NCBI GenBank assembly: GCA_902465605.1
Contig: CABQNT010000005.1
Span: 101,172-165,171, forward strand
DNA from: Prevotella sp902465605
Lineage (GTDB): Bacteria; Bacteroidota; Bacteroidia; Bacteroidales; Bacteroidaceae
Length of the DNA stretch: 64,000 nt
Direction of reading: 5' to 3'
Made by a program: the position numbers and the translations under genes. The number at the start of each line of letters is the position of its first letter. Positions within the stretch are counted from its first letter, which is position 1. Positions 54,326-63,365 of the stretch are shown here, piece by piece. Under the pieces are notes generated by a model that saw nothing but the letters and a program-made list of their open reading frames with translations, was not told the origin of the DNA and did not search any database.

Positions 54326-54413
54326 TCAAAAGCATTGAGTTTGACGTCCAAAGTGCATGACATTGGTGGGTAAAGTCATTGACTTTGGAGGCCAAACTCA
54401 ATGAGTTTGCTCC
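54326..54413. repeat. Four-unit 22-bp palindrome array, locus D
   Basis: Units at 54326, 54348, 54370 and 54392. Unit 3 contains the near-perfect palindrome AAAGTCATTGACTTT. Unit 1 is almost the same as unit 1 of locus C. The array is in the long gap between feoAB and the glycosyltransferase. Confidence 0.87.
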
Positions 54414-55056
54414 GTCTGTTTTCATGTGTTCATAATTGATTGATTATTATTATGTTATCTTTTTATGCTTTCTGCTATCTCAATAGAAAGCAATCAATAA
54501 AACCAAGAGCCGTCACAGCCTTTCGTTTAAGCGTAATGTTGATGAACAACAAATGCAAAAGAGGTTAATCTAGGAAATGAGGTGACAGAATAATAACGAT
54601 CATCACTCCATATGTAGGATGAACCGTAATTATTTCACATTATCACGTCTTTTTTACCATGTGTTTTCACATAATCATACTATAAAAAGACGATCATTTC
54701 ACATTTTCCGAATTCTCGTTCTACGAACTGAATGGCTAAAATGCCAAAAATTGAAAAATAAAATGCTATTTAATTGGCATATACGCTTGGTTCGGTGTTG
54801 AAACAAAAGTTCAACATCGGAAACGTAATAAAATTTACTTTAATTCGTTCATACTAAGATGAAATACATGAATCGCAACAAAACACATACTCATAGCTTA
54901 AAATACACTGATGTTGGACAAGATCATGGTATCTTGGTAAGTATTGTTCATAACAAGTTGGTGGTTCTCCCCCTTGGTGTCGTAGGTATGGCACAGCGGT
55001 TGTGCTGCTCTGGGTATGTGGTTGTCAGTGCGTAGATGGAGAAAAAATAACGATTT
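54414..55056. other. AT-rich intergenic stretch without a supported gene
   Basis: This part of the 1.2-kb gap holds only weak frames: 54619-54801 (60 codons, unlikely composition) and ATG 54859 to TAG 55035 (58 residues, MKYMNRNKTHTHSLKYTDVG...), which could be a small gene just before the glycosyltransferase. Neither has a recognised promoter or family. Confidence 0.4.
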
Positions 55057-56094
55057 GTGGACACGTCTAAAAACACGAGTGTGGAAAAAACAGCATCATT
55101 TGCCATATTGGTGGCGGTTTATAATGGTAGCAAGTATCTGAAAAGATGCTTGGATTCGTTGCGGAAACAAACCCTCAAAGACATTCAAGTGATTTGTGTG
55201 GACGACGGTTCTACGGATAATTCTTGGGAAATATTGCAGTCGTATGCAGCTGTAGACCAACGGATTGAGATTCATCATCTAGACCAAAACTATGGAGCAG
55301 CACATGCACGCAATGAAGGAATTCGGCATATCAACGCTCGTTACACCACTTTTTTAGATTGCGATGATAATTTTGCGCCAGATGCTTTAGAACAGGCTTT
55401 ACAGGTCTTTGACAAGCGACCACAAGTAGACTGTGTGCTTTTCAAGCTCATCACTATTGGAGGTGACAATTCAACCGCACAGGAGTATGCCATGGATTTT
55501 TTTGAAGAAAGGTCTGGATATGAAGCTTTCAAAGACAGTTTAACCTGGAAAATACATGGTGTTTATGCAGCGAAAACCTTCCTTTTCAAACAATTCCCGT
55601 ACGATGACACATGTAAAACCTACAGTGATGACAACAGCACACGACTGCATTATCTGTTTTCTAAGCAAGTGGGTTGCTGTCATGGAGAGTATTACTACCA
55701 CTACAATCCCCACTCGGTAACACACATTATTAGTAGGAGTCGGTTTGACTATCTTCGCGCTAACGAAAGTATGAAGAAGCAGTTGATAAAATTCAACGTA
55801 AGCGATGAAGTGTTAAATATTTACGAGAATGAGCGTTGGCTGGTATTGATAGATTTATACTATTTTCATTATTCCTACAGACAACAGCTTTCTGCTGAGG
55901 ATTTAGCGATGGGCATGCATGAGCTTCATCGAATATGGAAAAGCATTGAGGTAAATAGACTGTACAAACGATTAAAATATAAATTCGGGTACATGCCACT
56001 AAGATTTTCATGGAGGATGTTCAGAATACAAGAAGAACTCTATTTTACCCTAAGGTCTATTTTTCGAAAGGGCAGGCAACAAACTAAGAATTAG
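55057..56094 (+). CDS. Glycosyltransferase family 2 protein
   Basis: A 345-residue GT-A fold transferase for surface polysaccharide or glycolipid. The N-terminal motif is ILVAVYNGSKYLKRCLDSL (residues 17-35), the nucleotide-binding CVDDGSTDNSWEIL (about 47-60), and the metal-binding FLDCDDNFAPDA (about 98-109), a D-x-D variant. It lacks a membrane anchor. It starts at GTG 55057 inside an AT-rich region with no adjoining polysaccharide cluster. Confidence 0.88.
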   Translation: MDTSKNTSVEKTASFAILVAVYNGSKYLKRCLDSLRKQTLKDIQVICVDDGSTDNSWEILQSYAAVDQRIEIHHLDQNYGAAHARNEGIRHINARYTTFLDCDDNFAPDALEQALQVFDKRPQVDCVLFKLITIGGDNSTAQEYAMDFFEERSGYEAFKDSLTWKIHGVYAAKTFLFKQFPYDDTCKTYSDDNSTRLHYLFSKQVGCCHGEYYYHYNPHSVTHIISRSRFDYLRANESMKKQLIKFNVSDEVLNIYENERWLVLIDLYYFHYSYRQQLSAEDLAMGMHELHRIWKSIEVNRLYKRLKYKFGYMPLRFSWRMFRIQEELYFTLRSIFRKGRQQTKN

Positions 56095-56186
56095 TGCACT
56101 TCGTATGGCATTGACATATATAGAGTATGCAAAAGATTTGTGAATCTTCGCAGAAAAGCTGTAGTTTGTTGCTGGGAATATATTAC

Positions 56187-56320
56187 CTTTGCATAAGATG
56201 GGCTGCGCCTCACCAAAGTAAACAAGTTTTTCTATGGCTTCGGTTTGCGCCATCTTTGCATAAGATGGGCTGCGCCTTATCAAGGTAAACAAGTTTGCCT
56301 CTGGCTCTGCCTACATCCTA
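56187..56320. repeat. 67-bp imperfect tandem repeat before the phytase-like gene
   Basis: Two copies start at 56187 and 56254, sharing CTTTGCATAAGATGGGCTGC and AAACAAGTTT with small differences. The first copy follows a consensus -7 box (TACCTTTG, 56184-56191). The repeat occupies the leader region of the gene at 56331. Confidence 0.75.
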
Positions 56321-56330
56321 TTCGTAAAAG

Positions 56331-57365
56331 ATGAGAAAGTTTTATTTAATAGCAGTCGCCTTGTTGGCGGTATATTCGGCAAAAGCTCAAGACTCGCTAA
56401 CAGTAGTGCGAGTGAACAAGCAGCGTAGTTTCCCGCAGGAAATTCCGGCAGGGAATTACAGTGGCATCACCTATATTGGTGACAGTGTGTATGCAGTGGT
56501 TAGTGACAAGTCGCCACAGGATGGCTTCTTCCTTTTTAAAATAGCGCTCGACTCCATTACCGGTGACGTTCTACATGTGGAGAATCTTGGCTTTAGGGGT
56601 GACACAGACAAAAACGGGGATATGGAGGCCATTACTTATGTGCCGTCATCTAAAACTTTGTACATCACCCGTGAGACCGACAACACCATCAAAGAATATG
56701 CCCTGGATGGGCATCTGACGATCAGACAGCTGTCCGTTCCTGCCATTTACCAGCGGGATAGGGGCAATTACGGGCTGGAATCTTTGAGCTTTAACGAGCG
56801 AACCCAGACTTTTTGGACGTGTAATGAAGGGACTCTTCTGGGCGATGGCGAACAGGCCACTGCGACAAATGGAGTTCGTAACAGGTTACGCTTGCAATCG
56901 TTCAGTGCTGATTTTCAGCCTTTGCACCAGTATGCCTATCTAATGGATGCACCGGAAGCAAACAAGAAAGCTTATCTCTATGGTATGGGAGTTGCGGAGG
57001 TCACGGCACTCGATGACGGCAGCGTGCTGGTTTTGGAGCGCGAATTTTATACGCCACCTTCTAAACTGGGTGCTTTTGTCAACAACAAATTGTTTTTGGT
57101 ACACCCTCAAAAAGGCGTTCACATCGATGGGGAAGATGCGCTGAACGAAGCAATGCCTTATCTGAAAAAACGACTGGTGACGAAGTGGACCACCCGACTT
57201 TCTTTGTTTCGTCATGAGATAGCCAACTTCGAGGGTATGTGCCTTGGTCCGAAACTGGCTGACGGTTCCCAAGTGTTGGTCTTGGTATCTGACTCGCAGA
57301 ACCAGGCGGGTGGGGTGATGAAAGATTGGTTTAAAACCATCGTCCTGTCACTGCCCAAGCCATGA
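56331..57365 (+). CDS. Exported phytase-like protein (esterase-like activity of phytase)
   Basis: A 344-residue exported protein with a signal peptide (residues 1-19, FYLIAVALLAVYSAKAQ). The rest is a beta-propeller-like domain with the family features GNYSGITYIGDSVYAVVSDK (about 42-61), MEAITYVPSSKTLYITRE, GLESLSFNERTQTFW and NFEGMCLGPKLADGSQVLVL. It fits the phytase-like Pfam family (PF13449). The real activity in this group is poorly known. A hairpin terminator follows, then tRNA-Cys on the other strand. Confidence 0.85.
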   Translation: MRKFYLIAVALLAVYSAKAQDSLTVVRVNKQRSFPQEIPAGNYSGITYIGDSVYAVVSDKSPQDGFFLFKIALDSITGDVLHVENLGFRGDTDKNGDMEAITYVPSSKTLYITRETDNTIKEYALDGHLTIRQLSVPAIYQRDRGNYGLESLSFNERTQTFWTCNEGTLLGDGEQATATNGVRNRLRLQSFSADFQPLHQYAYLMDAPEANKKAYLYGMGVAEVTALDDGSVLVLEREFYTPPSKLGAFVNNKLFLVHPQKGVHIDGEDALNEAMPYLKKRLVTKWTTRLSLFRHEIANFEGMCLGPKLADGSQVLVLVSDSQNQAGGVMKDWFKTIVLSLPKP

Positions 57366-57418
57366 CATGGGCCATTTGCACACTGAAAGTTGGGTGCATG
57401 TATGGGCATAAACGAAAA

Positions 57419-57454
57419 AATCACAATCTCTTCGAGCGTGAAAAGACTGTGATT
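57419..57454 (+). terminator. Terminator after the phytase-like gene
   Basis: AATCACAATCT (57419-57429) pairs with AGACTGTGATT (57444-57454) with one mismatch and a 14-base loop, and a T-rich stretch follows (TTGATTTTT). On the other strand it may end the tRNA-Cys transcript, whose gene begins 13 bases later. Confidence 0.65.
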
Positions 57455-57466
57455 CGTTGATTTTTG

Positions 57467-57537
57467 AGGTACCTGGCAGAGTCGAACTGCCCTACACGGT
57501 TTTGCAGACCGTTACCTAACCGATCGGCCAAGGTACC
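57467..57537 (-). tRNA. tRNA-Cys (GCA)
   Basis: Minus strand, 71 bases. The acceptor is GGTACCT/AGGTACC, the anticodon stem ACGGT/ACCGT surrounds CTGCAAA, giving GCA, and the T-arm contains AGTTCGACT. Confidence 0.95.
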
Positions 57538-57597
57538 CTGATTGATTTTTGCGAGTGCAAAGATAAGGTAAATAATTTGTTCTTCCAAACATTTGTC

Positions 57598-57795
57598 TCA
57601 CTTTTTCTCATAACACGCGGGCTTTCGATGGGCTGACGCTTGTTTTTTCAGTATCTGGTCATGCAATGCACATCCTTTGCATCCGTAGCATTTGTCGTTG
57701 CTGTGTCGCCATGTCAGGTATATTCTTCGTCCTGCATAAGCTACAGCCGCGATGAGGATGACAATGAGAATAGTGTATTGAACAACGTATGTCAT
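57598..57795 (-). CDS. FeoB-associated Cys-rich membrane protein
   Basis: A 65-residue protein with one membrane helix (residues 5-22, VQYTILIVILIAAVAYAG) and a cysteine group CYGCKGCALH (about 37-46), plus a late cysteine. This is the pattern of the FeoB-associated Cys-rich family (PF12669), which usually sits directly after feoB. Here it is 4 kb away from feoAB, separated by a glycosyltransferase, the phytase-like gene and tRNA-Cys. It is probably an accessory factor for ferrous iron uptake. Confidence 0.82.
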   Translation of the reverse strand: MTYVVQYTILIVILIAAVAYAGRRIYLTWRHSNDKCYGCKGCALHDQILKKQASAHRKPACYEKK

Positions 57796-57869
57796 ATTGA
57801 GTTTTTATGATTTCATTGATGAACCAGCTATCAACATTCTATGCTGATTGGATGAGCAAGATACTGAAT

Positions 57870-57931
57870 CACCCCGAACCCTTTCCATGCTTCGGAAGCT
57901 TTCTTCTTTCAGACATGGAAAGGATTCGGTG
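57870..57931 (-). terminator. Long hairpin after glyA
   Basis: 57870-57889 pairs with 57914-57931 over about 17 positions (CCTTTCCATG/CATGGAAAGG core) with one 2-base bulge and one mismatch; loop 24 bases. It lies 25 bases beyond the glyA stop and is a probable terminator. Confidence 0.6.
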
Positions 57932-57956
57932 GCTGTTAATAGTCTGGTGACGCCTC

Positions 57957-59237
57957 TTAATAAGCAAAGAGGGGATAGTTCTTCATCGTTTCGTTGACTT
58001 TCTGTCTCACGTTTGCTATGACCTTTTCATCATCAGGTGTGTTCAATACCTCTTCGATGAGTCCGGCAACGAGAAGCATGACATCTTCTTTCGCACCTCG
58101 CGTCGTCATAGCTGCTGTGCCAAGGCGAATACCACTAGTTTGGAATGCCGAACGTGTGTCGTAAGGTACCATGTTCTTGTTGACGGTAATGTCGGCAGCA
58201 ACGAGTGCGTTCTCTGCCACTTTACCTGTCAGTTCGGGATATTTTGAGCGAAGGTCAACCAACATTGAGTGGTTGTCTGTTCCGCCGCTTACAATGCTGA
58301 AGCCGCGTTGTGTGAGTGCATCAGCCAGCACAGCCGCATTCTTTTTAACCTGCTGTGCATACTCTTTCCATGACGGTTTCAGGTTTTCGCCGAAGCCAAC
58401 AGCCTTGGCTGCAATGACATGTTCAAGAGGACCGCCCTGAGTTCCAGGGAATACAGCACTGTTGAGCAGCTGCGACATCATCTTGACATCACCTTTCTTA
58501 GTGGTCAGTCCCCATGGATTTTCAAAGTCTTTACCCATCAAAATGATGCCACCGCGTGGTCCACGGAGCGTTTTGTGCGTGGTACTGGTGACGATGTGTG
58601 CATATTTGACAGGATTGTTCAGCAATCCGGCAGCAATCAGTCCTGCAGGGTGGGCCATGTCAACCATGAGTAAGGCTCCTACTTCGTCAGCAATCTTGCG
58701 CATACGCTGATAGTTCCACTCGCGGCTGTATGCAGAGCCACCTCCAATAATCAGTTTCGGATGGTGTTGGTGAGCCAGCTGTTCCATCTCATCATAGTCT
58801 ATGCGGCCCGTTTCCTTATTCAGGTTATAGCCAATGGGATGATAGAGGATGCCGGATGTGTTAACGCTGCTTCCGTGTGACAAATGGCCGCCATGATCGA
58901 GGTTGAGTCCCATGAATGTATCGCCAGGCTTCAATACGGCTAGCAAAACGGCGGCATTTGCTTGTGCGCCGGAGTGTGGTTGTACGTTAGCAAACTCGGC
59001 TCCGAAGAGTTTTTTGACACGTGCCATCGCCAGATTCTCTACCTGGTCAACAATTTGGCAACCGCCATAATAACGCTTTCCGGGAAGACCTTCGGCGTAT
59101 TTGTTTGTTAGATACGATCCCATGGCCTGCATTACTTCGTCGCTGACAAAGTTCTCTGAGGCGATAAGTTCCATTCCTTTGAGCTGGCGTTGATGCTCTT
59201 GCTCAATGAGATTAAAAAGTTCTTGATCTTTTTCCAT
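57957..59237 (-). CDS. glyA: Serine hydroxymethyltransferase
   Basis: PLP enzyme interconverting serine and glycine and charging tetrahydrofolate with one-carbon units. The 426-residue product has GMELIASENFVSDEV near the start, YAEGLPGKRYYGGC, the PLP lysine in VTSTTHKTLRGPRGG (about 219-233), and FPGTQGGPLEHVIAAKA. Length is normal. It is a single-gene leftward unit. Confidence 0.97.
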   Translation of the reverse strand: MEKDQELFNLIEQEHQRQLKGMELIASENFVSDEVMQAMGSYLTNKYAEGLPGKRYYGGCQIVDQVENLAMARVKKLFGAEFANVQPHSGAQANAAVLLAVLKPGDTFMGLNLDHGGHLSHGSSVNTSGILYHPIGYNLNKETGRIDYDEMEQLAHQHHPKLIIGGGSAYSREWNYQRMRKIADEVGALLMVDMAHPAGLIAAGLLNNPVKYAHIVTSTTHKTLRGPRGGIILMGKDFENPWGLTTKKGDVKMMSQLLNSAVFPGTQGGPLEHVIAAKAVGFGENLKPSWKEYAQQVKKNAAVLADALTQRGFSIVSGGTDNHSMLVDLRSKYPELTGKVAENALVAADITVNKNMVPYDTRSAFQTSGIRLGTAAMTTRGAKEDVMLLVAGLIEEVLNTPDDEKVIANVRQKVNETMKNYPLFAY

Positions 59238-59356
59238 GATTTTTTAATTTGGTTTAAGTAAAGATGTTTCATTTAGAATAATCTGCAATTCACAGCATTC
59301 TGTTTGTTTTTTGGGGTCTATTATTGATTGTTTTAGTGAGTTTGACAGGACAGAAT

Positions 59357-59812
59357 TTAGCAGAGTTCTACTTTATTAATGTCTTGTTCTTTATCACAAT
59401 AGTGACATTTCAGTAGACCATGTGTCTTGTCTACCACATGGAATACGGTTTGCATGGGCTCGTTGTTGGTGATGCACATGGGGTTGTTGCATTTCACGAT
59501 ACCGCGCAATTCGTTCGGTGTCTCAACGGTTTTTTTCTCCACTACTTCATAATCTTTAATGATGTTGAGAACTATTTTCGGTGCTACCACGGAGAGTCGG
59601 CTGATCTCTTCGTCAGAGAAGAACTTGTCGGAGACCTTGATGATTCCTTTCTTTCCAATCTTTTTGGAAACAAAATTGTTGCCAATGGTAACTGGTGTGT
59701 CTAATGATTGGAGTTCCAGCAGATTGACAACTTGGTATGTTTTGCCTGCCGGAATATGATCAATAACAGTACCGTTCTCTATTGCTGCAACTAAACGCTC
59801 TTTCTTGTTCAT
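59357..59812 (-). CDS. pyrI: Aspartate carbamoyltransferase regulatory subunit
   Basis: Allosteric subunit that binds CTP and ATP and joins PyrB. The 151-residue product has an N-terminal allosteric domain (VAAIENGTVIDHIPAGKTY) and a C-terminal zinc domain with four cysteines in CNNPMC and CHYC (about 108-140). It is 28 bases downstream of pyrB and cotranscribed. Confidence 0.95.
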   Translation of the reverse strand: MNKKERLVAAIENGTVIDHIPAGKTYQVVNLLELQSLDTPVTIGNNFVSKKIGKKGIIKVSDKFFSDEEISRLSVVAPKIVLNIIKDYEVVEKKTVETPNELRGIVKCNNPMCITNNEPMQTVFHVVDKTHGLLKCHYCDKEQDINKVELC

Positions 59813-59840
59813 AATCAGAATATTATTGTTGTATTACAAC

Positions 59841-60788
59841 TTATTTGATAATTGTTTTATCTTGCTTGATGTCTTCAAGTGTGATGCCTAGACAATGACT
59901 GAATATGGCTTGTCTGGCATAGAGTCCGTTCTGTGCTTGTTGAATATAATAGGCATGTGGATTGTCATCCACGTCGTAAGCAATTTCGTTGACACGTGGT
60001 AGTGGATGCAGTATCTTGAGGTTGTCCTTGACATTTTTGAGCATGTCGTTGCGTAGAATGTAAACGTTTTTCACATGTTCGTATTCCATCAAGTCAGAGA
60101 AACGTTCTTTCTGTACACGTGTCATATATAGTATGTCGGCGTCTGCCAGCACCCTGCTGTTAAAGGCAGTGTGCTCTTGGAACTTGATGCCATGCTCTTG
60201 ACAATAGAGTTTGTATTCCATGGGCATGGCCAGTTCGTTAGGAGCAATGAAATGAAAAGTGGGGTTGAAGTGTCGCATTGCCGTAATGAGTGAATGCACC
60301 GTGCGGCCATACTTCAGATCACCCACTAGGTAAATGTTTAAATTCTCAAGCGTTCCTTGCGTCTTGTAGATAGAGTAGAGATCCAACAAACATTGTGAAG
60401 GGTGCATGTGAGCGCCGTCACCGGCATTGATGATGGGAACGGGAGCCACTTCACTGGCATATTGAGACGCTCCTTCGATGTAATGGCGCATCACGATGAG
60501 GTCTGCATAGTTGGAAACCATGAGTATGGTATCCTTGAGGGTTTCACCTTTGGATACGCTGGAAGCTTTCGCATCAGAAAAGCCTATGACACGTGCCCCC
60601 AGTCTGTTGGCAGCCGTTTCAAAGCTAAGGCGGGTCCTGGTTGATGGCTCATAGAAAAGTGTGGCTACGACTTTACCCTTTAATAGTTCGCGGTTGGGAT
60701 GCATTTCAAATTGCTCGGCCATGGCTAACAGATACATCAGCTCATCTTTAGCGAGGTCGGCAATGGTGATAAAATGACGTTTTTCCAT
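59841..60788 (-). CDS. pyrB: Aspartate carbamoyltransferase catalytic subunit
   Basis: Condenses carbamoyl phosphate and aspartate in pyrimidine synthesis. The 315-residue product has the carbamoyl-phosphate motif FYEPSTRTRLSFETAANRLG (about 50-69), SKGETLKDTI, VVPIINAGDG-type INAGDGAHMHPSQCLLDLY, and the late HPLPRVNEI. Together with pyrI it makes the E. coli-like regulated holoenzyme. No pyrimidine attenuator was seen. Confidence 0.96.
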   Translation of the reverse strand: MEKRHFITIADLAKDELMYLLAMAEQFEMHPNRELLKGKVVATLFYEPSTRTRLSFETAANRLGARVIGFSDAKASSVSKGETLKDTILMVSNYADLIVMRHYIEGASQYASEVAPVPIINAGDGAHMHPSQCLLDLYSIYKTQGTLENLNIYLVGDLKYGRTVHSLITAMRHFNPTFHFIAPNELAMPMEYKLYCQEHGIKFQEHTAFNSRVLADADILYMTRVQKERFSDLMEYEHVKNVYILRNDMLKNVKDNLKILHPLPRVNEIAYDVDDNPHAYYIQQAQNGLYARQAIFSHCLGITLEDIKQDKTIIK

Positions 60789-60871
60789 TTTGTATACTTG
60801 ATATGTTTTGGAATTGACGGCTAAGTTAGCTATTAATTTTTATTTACGAGAGATAATTAAAAGAAAAGTTG

Positions 60872-60879
60872 TATTTTTG
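60872..60879 (+). promoter_or_regulatory. -7 box for the penicillin-binding protein gene
   Basis: TATTTTTG, 30 bases before ATG 60910; no TTTG at the -33 position. Confidence 0.45.
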
Positions 60880-60909
60880 CATCAATAATATATATATGTA
60901 TTGCGGAGA

Positions 60910-63222
60910 ATGAGAAAGGCATTTGTTCATTTCCTTTGGAAAACTTTGATCGCAGTATTTTGCGTCATTCTGATTGCGTTTATCGCGATATGGAATGGGT
61001 GGATTGGCTATATGCCTGAAGTAGAAGACCTTCAGAACCCCATCAGTCGTTTTGCAACCCAGGTTTATTCGGCAGATGGGAAAGTACTGGGCACCTGGAA
61101 CTTTAACAAGGAAAACCGCATTGTCATACCTTATTCTAAGATTTCTCCACATCTGGTCCATGCTTTGGTTGCAACAGAGGATGAACGGTTCTACGAACAT
61201 TCAGGAATTGACTTTTTCGCATTGGGACGCGCCATCATCAAACGGGGGATATTAGGACAAGAGAATGCTGGAGGCGGCTCAACTATAACCCAACAATTGG
61301 CTAAACAGCTTTATTCGGAAACTGCACGAAGTACATTGGAACGAATGTTGCAAAAGCCCATTGAATGGGTCATCGCGGTGAAGTTGGAGCGAAATTACAC
61401 CAAGGAAGAAATCATCGCTTTATACCTTAATTATTTTGATTTTCTTCACAATGCGGTTGGAATTAAAACGGCTGCAAATACATATTTCAACAAAGAACCC
61501 AAGGACTTGACAGTCACAGAGTCGGCCATGCTCATCGGTCTTTGTAAGAATCCGTCTCTTTATAATCCCGTTCGTTATCCTGAACGTTGTACCGAACGAC
61601 GTAATGTCGTGCTAGGGCAAATGCAAAAGGCCGGCTATCTTTCGAAAGCAGAATATCACCAGTACGCAGATGAAAAGCTGAAGTTGAACTTTCACCGTAC
61701 AGATCACAAGAATGGATTGGCTACCTACTTCCGTGAATTTCTGCGCCAATATATGATGGCCACACGTCCAGATCGTTCTGATTATCCTTCCTGGAACCAG
61801 AATCAATTTGTCTTTGATTCTATCGCATGGGATACAGATCCCCTCTATGGATGGTGCAATAAGAATTTTAAGAGAAATGGCAAGCCGTATAATGTCTACA
61901 CGGATGGCCTGAAAGTGTTTACCACAATCGACTCGCGTATGCAGCTTTATGCTGAACAGGCTGTTTATAACCATGTGGCTAAGTTCTTGCAACCGGCTTT
62001 TGACAAAGAGAAAGCCAAACGCCCCAACGCTCCCTTCACCAAAGCACTGACACCGAAAGAAATCAGATCTATTTTGAACAGGTCTATGATAGGAAGTGAA
62101 CGCTATAGGGTATTGAAAGCCTCGGGTGCCACTGAAGCAGAAATCAAGAAGTCGTTCAATACGCCTGTCGACATGGCGGTGTTTACCTATCATGGCGATG
62201 TGGATACGACAATGACGCCTATGGATTCCATCCGTTATTACAAATCGTTCCTTCGGGCGGGCTTCATGAGTATGGATCCGCAGACGGGTCATGTGAAGGC
62301 ATACGTGGGTGGACTTGACTACAATCACTTCATGTATGACATGGTGATGAACGGACGCCGACAGGTAGGGTCGACCATCAAACCTTTTCTGTATTCCTTG
62401 GCCATGGAGAACGGTTTTTCTCCTTGCGACCAAGCTCCCAACGTGCAGAGAACCTACATGGTGGCGGGCAAGCCTTGGACGCCAAGAAACACCAGTAGAA
62501 GACGATATGGCTCGATGGTGACCCTGAAATGGGGCTTGGCAAACTCAAACAACTGGATATCGGCATATTTGATGAGCCGTTTGAACCCACAGCTGTTTGT
62601 GAGTATGCTCCACGACTTTGGCATTCAGAACCCAGACATTCATCCGTCCATGGCACTTTGTTTGGGACCTTGCGAGGTTTCCGTTGGAGAAATGGTCAGC
62701 GCATATACCACCTTTGCCAACCACGGCATCCGTACTGCTCCGATGTTCGTTTCTAAAATAGAAGATAATGAAGGGAATGTGCTGGCAACCTTCCAGCCTC
62801 GTATGAGCGAAGTGATTAGTGCGGAGAGTGCCAACAAAATGCTAGTTCTCTTGCAAGAAGTTGTTGACAGAGGTACAGCAGGTCGATTGCGTTTCAAGTA
62901 CAACATCGATGGAGAGATAGGAGCGAAAACGGGTACTACAAACCGTAATTCTGATGCCTGGTTCATGGGCTTCACGCCACAATTAGTGAGTGGATGTTGG
63001 GTAGGCGGTGAAGATCGCGACATTCATTTTGACTCCATGAGGATGGGGCAGGGGGCAACCATGGCTTTGCCAATATGGGCTAACTTCATGAAAAGAGTTT
63101 ATAAAGATGCTTCGTTAGGATATAAACCAGATGCTTCTTTTGGACTACCTGAAGGCTATAACCCGTGCGCCAGAGATGATAGGGACATAGATGAGTTTGG
63201 TATTGACGAGGTTTACGAATAA
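60910..63222 (+). CDS. Class A penicillin-binding protein (PBP1A-like)
   Basis: Bifunctional peptidoglycan synthase in the inner membrane, 770 residues. It has one N-terminal membrane helix (about 10-28), a glycosyltransferase GT51 domain with VATEDERFYEHSGID (catalytic E90) and GGSTITQQLAKQLYSE, and a transpeptidase domain with the S-x-x-K motif GSTIKPFLYSLA, an S-N-N motif in LANSNNWIS, and KTGTT near the end. The frame is open from TTG 60901, but MRKAFVHF at 60910 is preferred. A terminator follows at 63366. Confidence 0.95.
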   Translation: MRKAFVHFLWKTLIAVFCVILIAFIAIWNGWIGYMPEVEDLQNPISRFATQVYSADGKVLGTWNFNKENRIVIPYSKISPHLVHALVATEDERFYEHSGIDFFALGRAIIKRGILGQENAGGGSTITQQLAKQLYSETARSTLERMLQKPIEWVIAVKLERNYTKEEIIALYLNYFDFLHNAVGIKTAANTYFNKEPKDLTVTESAMLIGLCKNPSLYNPVRYPERCTERRNVVLGQMQKAGYLSKAEYHQYADEKLKLNFHRTDHKNGLATYFREFLRQYMMATRPDRSDYPSWNQNQFVFDSIAWDTDPLYGWCNKNFKRNGKPYNVYTDGLKVFTTIDSRMQLYAEQAVYNHVAKFLQPAFDKEKAKRPNAPFTKALTPKEIRSILNRSMIGSERYRVLKASGATEAEIKKSFNTPVDMAVFTYHGDVDTTMTPMDSIRYYKSFLRAGFMSMDPQTGHVKAYVGGLDYNHFMYDMVMNGRRQVGSTIKPFLYSLAMENGFSPCDQAPNVQRTYMVAGKPWTPRNTSRRRYGSMVTLKWGLANSNNWISAYLMSRLNPQLFVSMLHDFGIQNPDIHPSMALCLGPCEVSVGEMVSAYTTFANHGIRTAPMFVSKIEDNEGNVLATFQPRMSEVISAESANKMLVLLQEVVDRGTAGRLRFKYNIDGEIGAKTGTTNRNSDAWFMGFTPQLVSGCWVGGEDRDIHFDSMRMGQGATMALPIWANFMKRVYKDASLGYKPDASFGLPEGYNPCARDDRDIDEFGIDEVYE

Positions 63223-63365
63223 GAGACGAATTGAAGTCATAGATGTTGCCGTAAACATGCTTTCGATTCTCAAATTCAATAATGCGCGAATAAAGTTGCA
63301 AAATTACGATAATCTAGTAAAGATAATAATCTTTTGGCTCAGTAGAAATTTACAGGGGATAGGAG

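Noticed and set aside
54619..54801. 60-codon open frame in the gap before the glycosyltransferase
   Set aside because: No promoter, family or sensible composition; expected by chance in AT-rich DNA.
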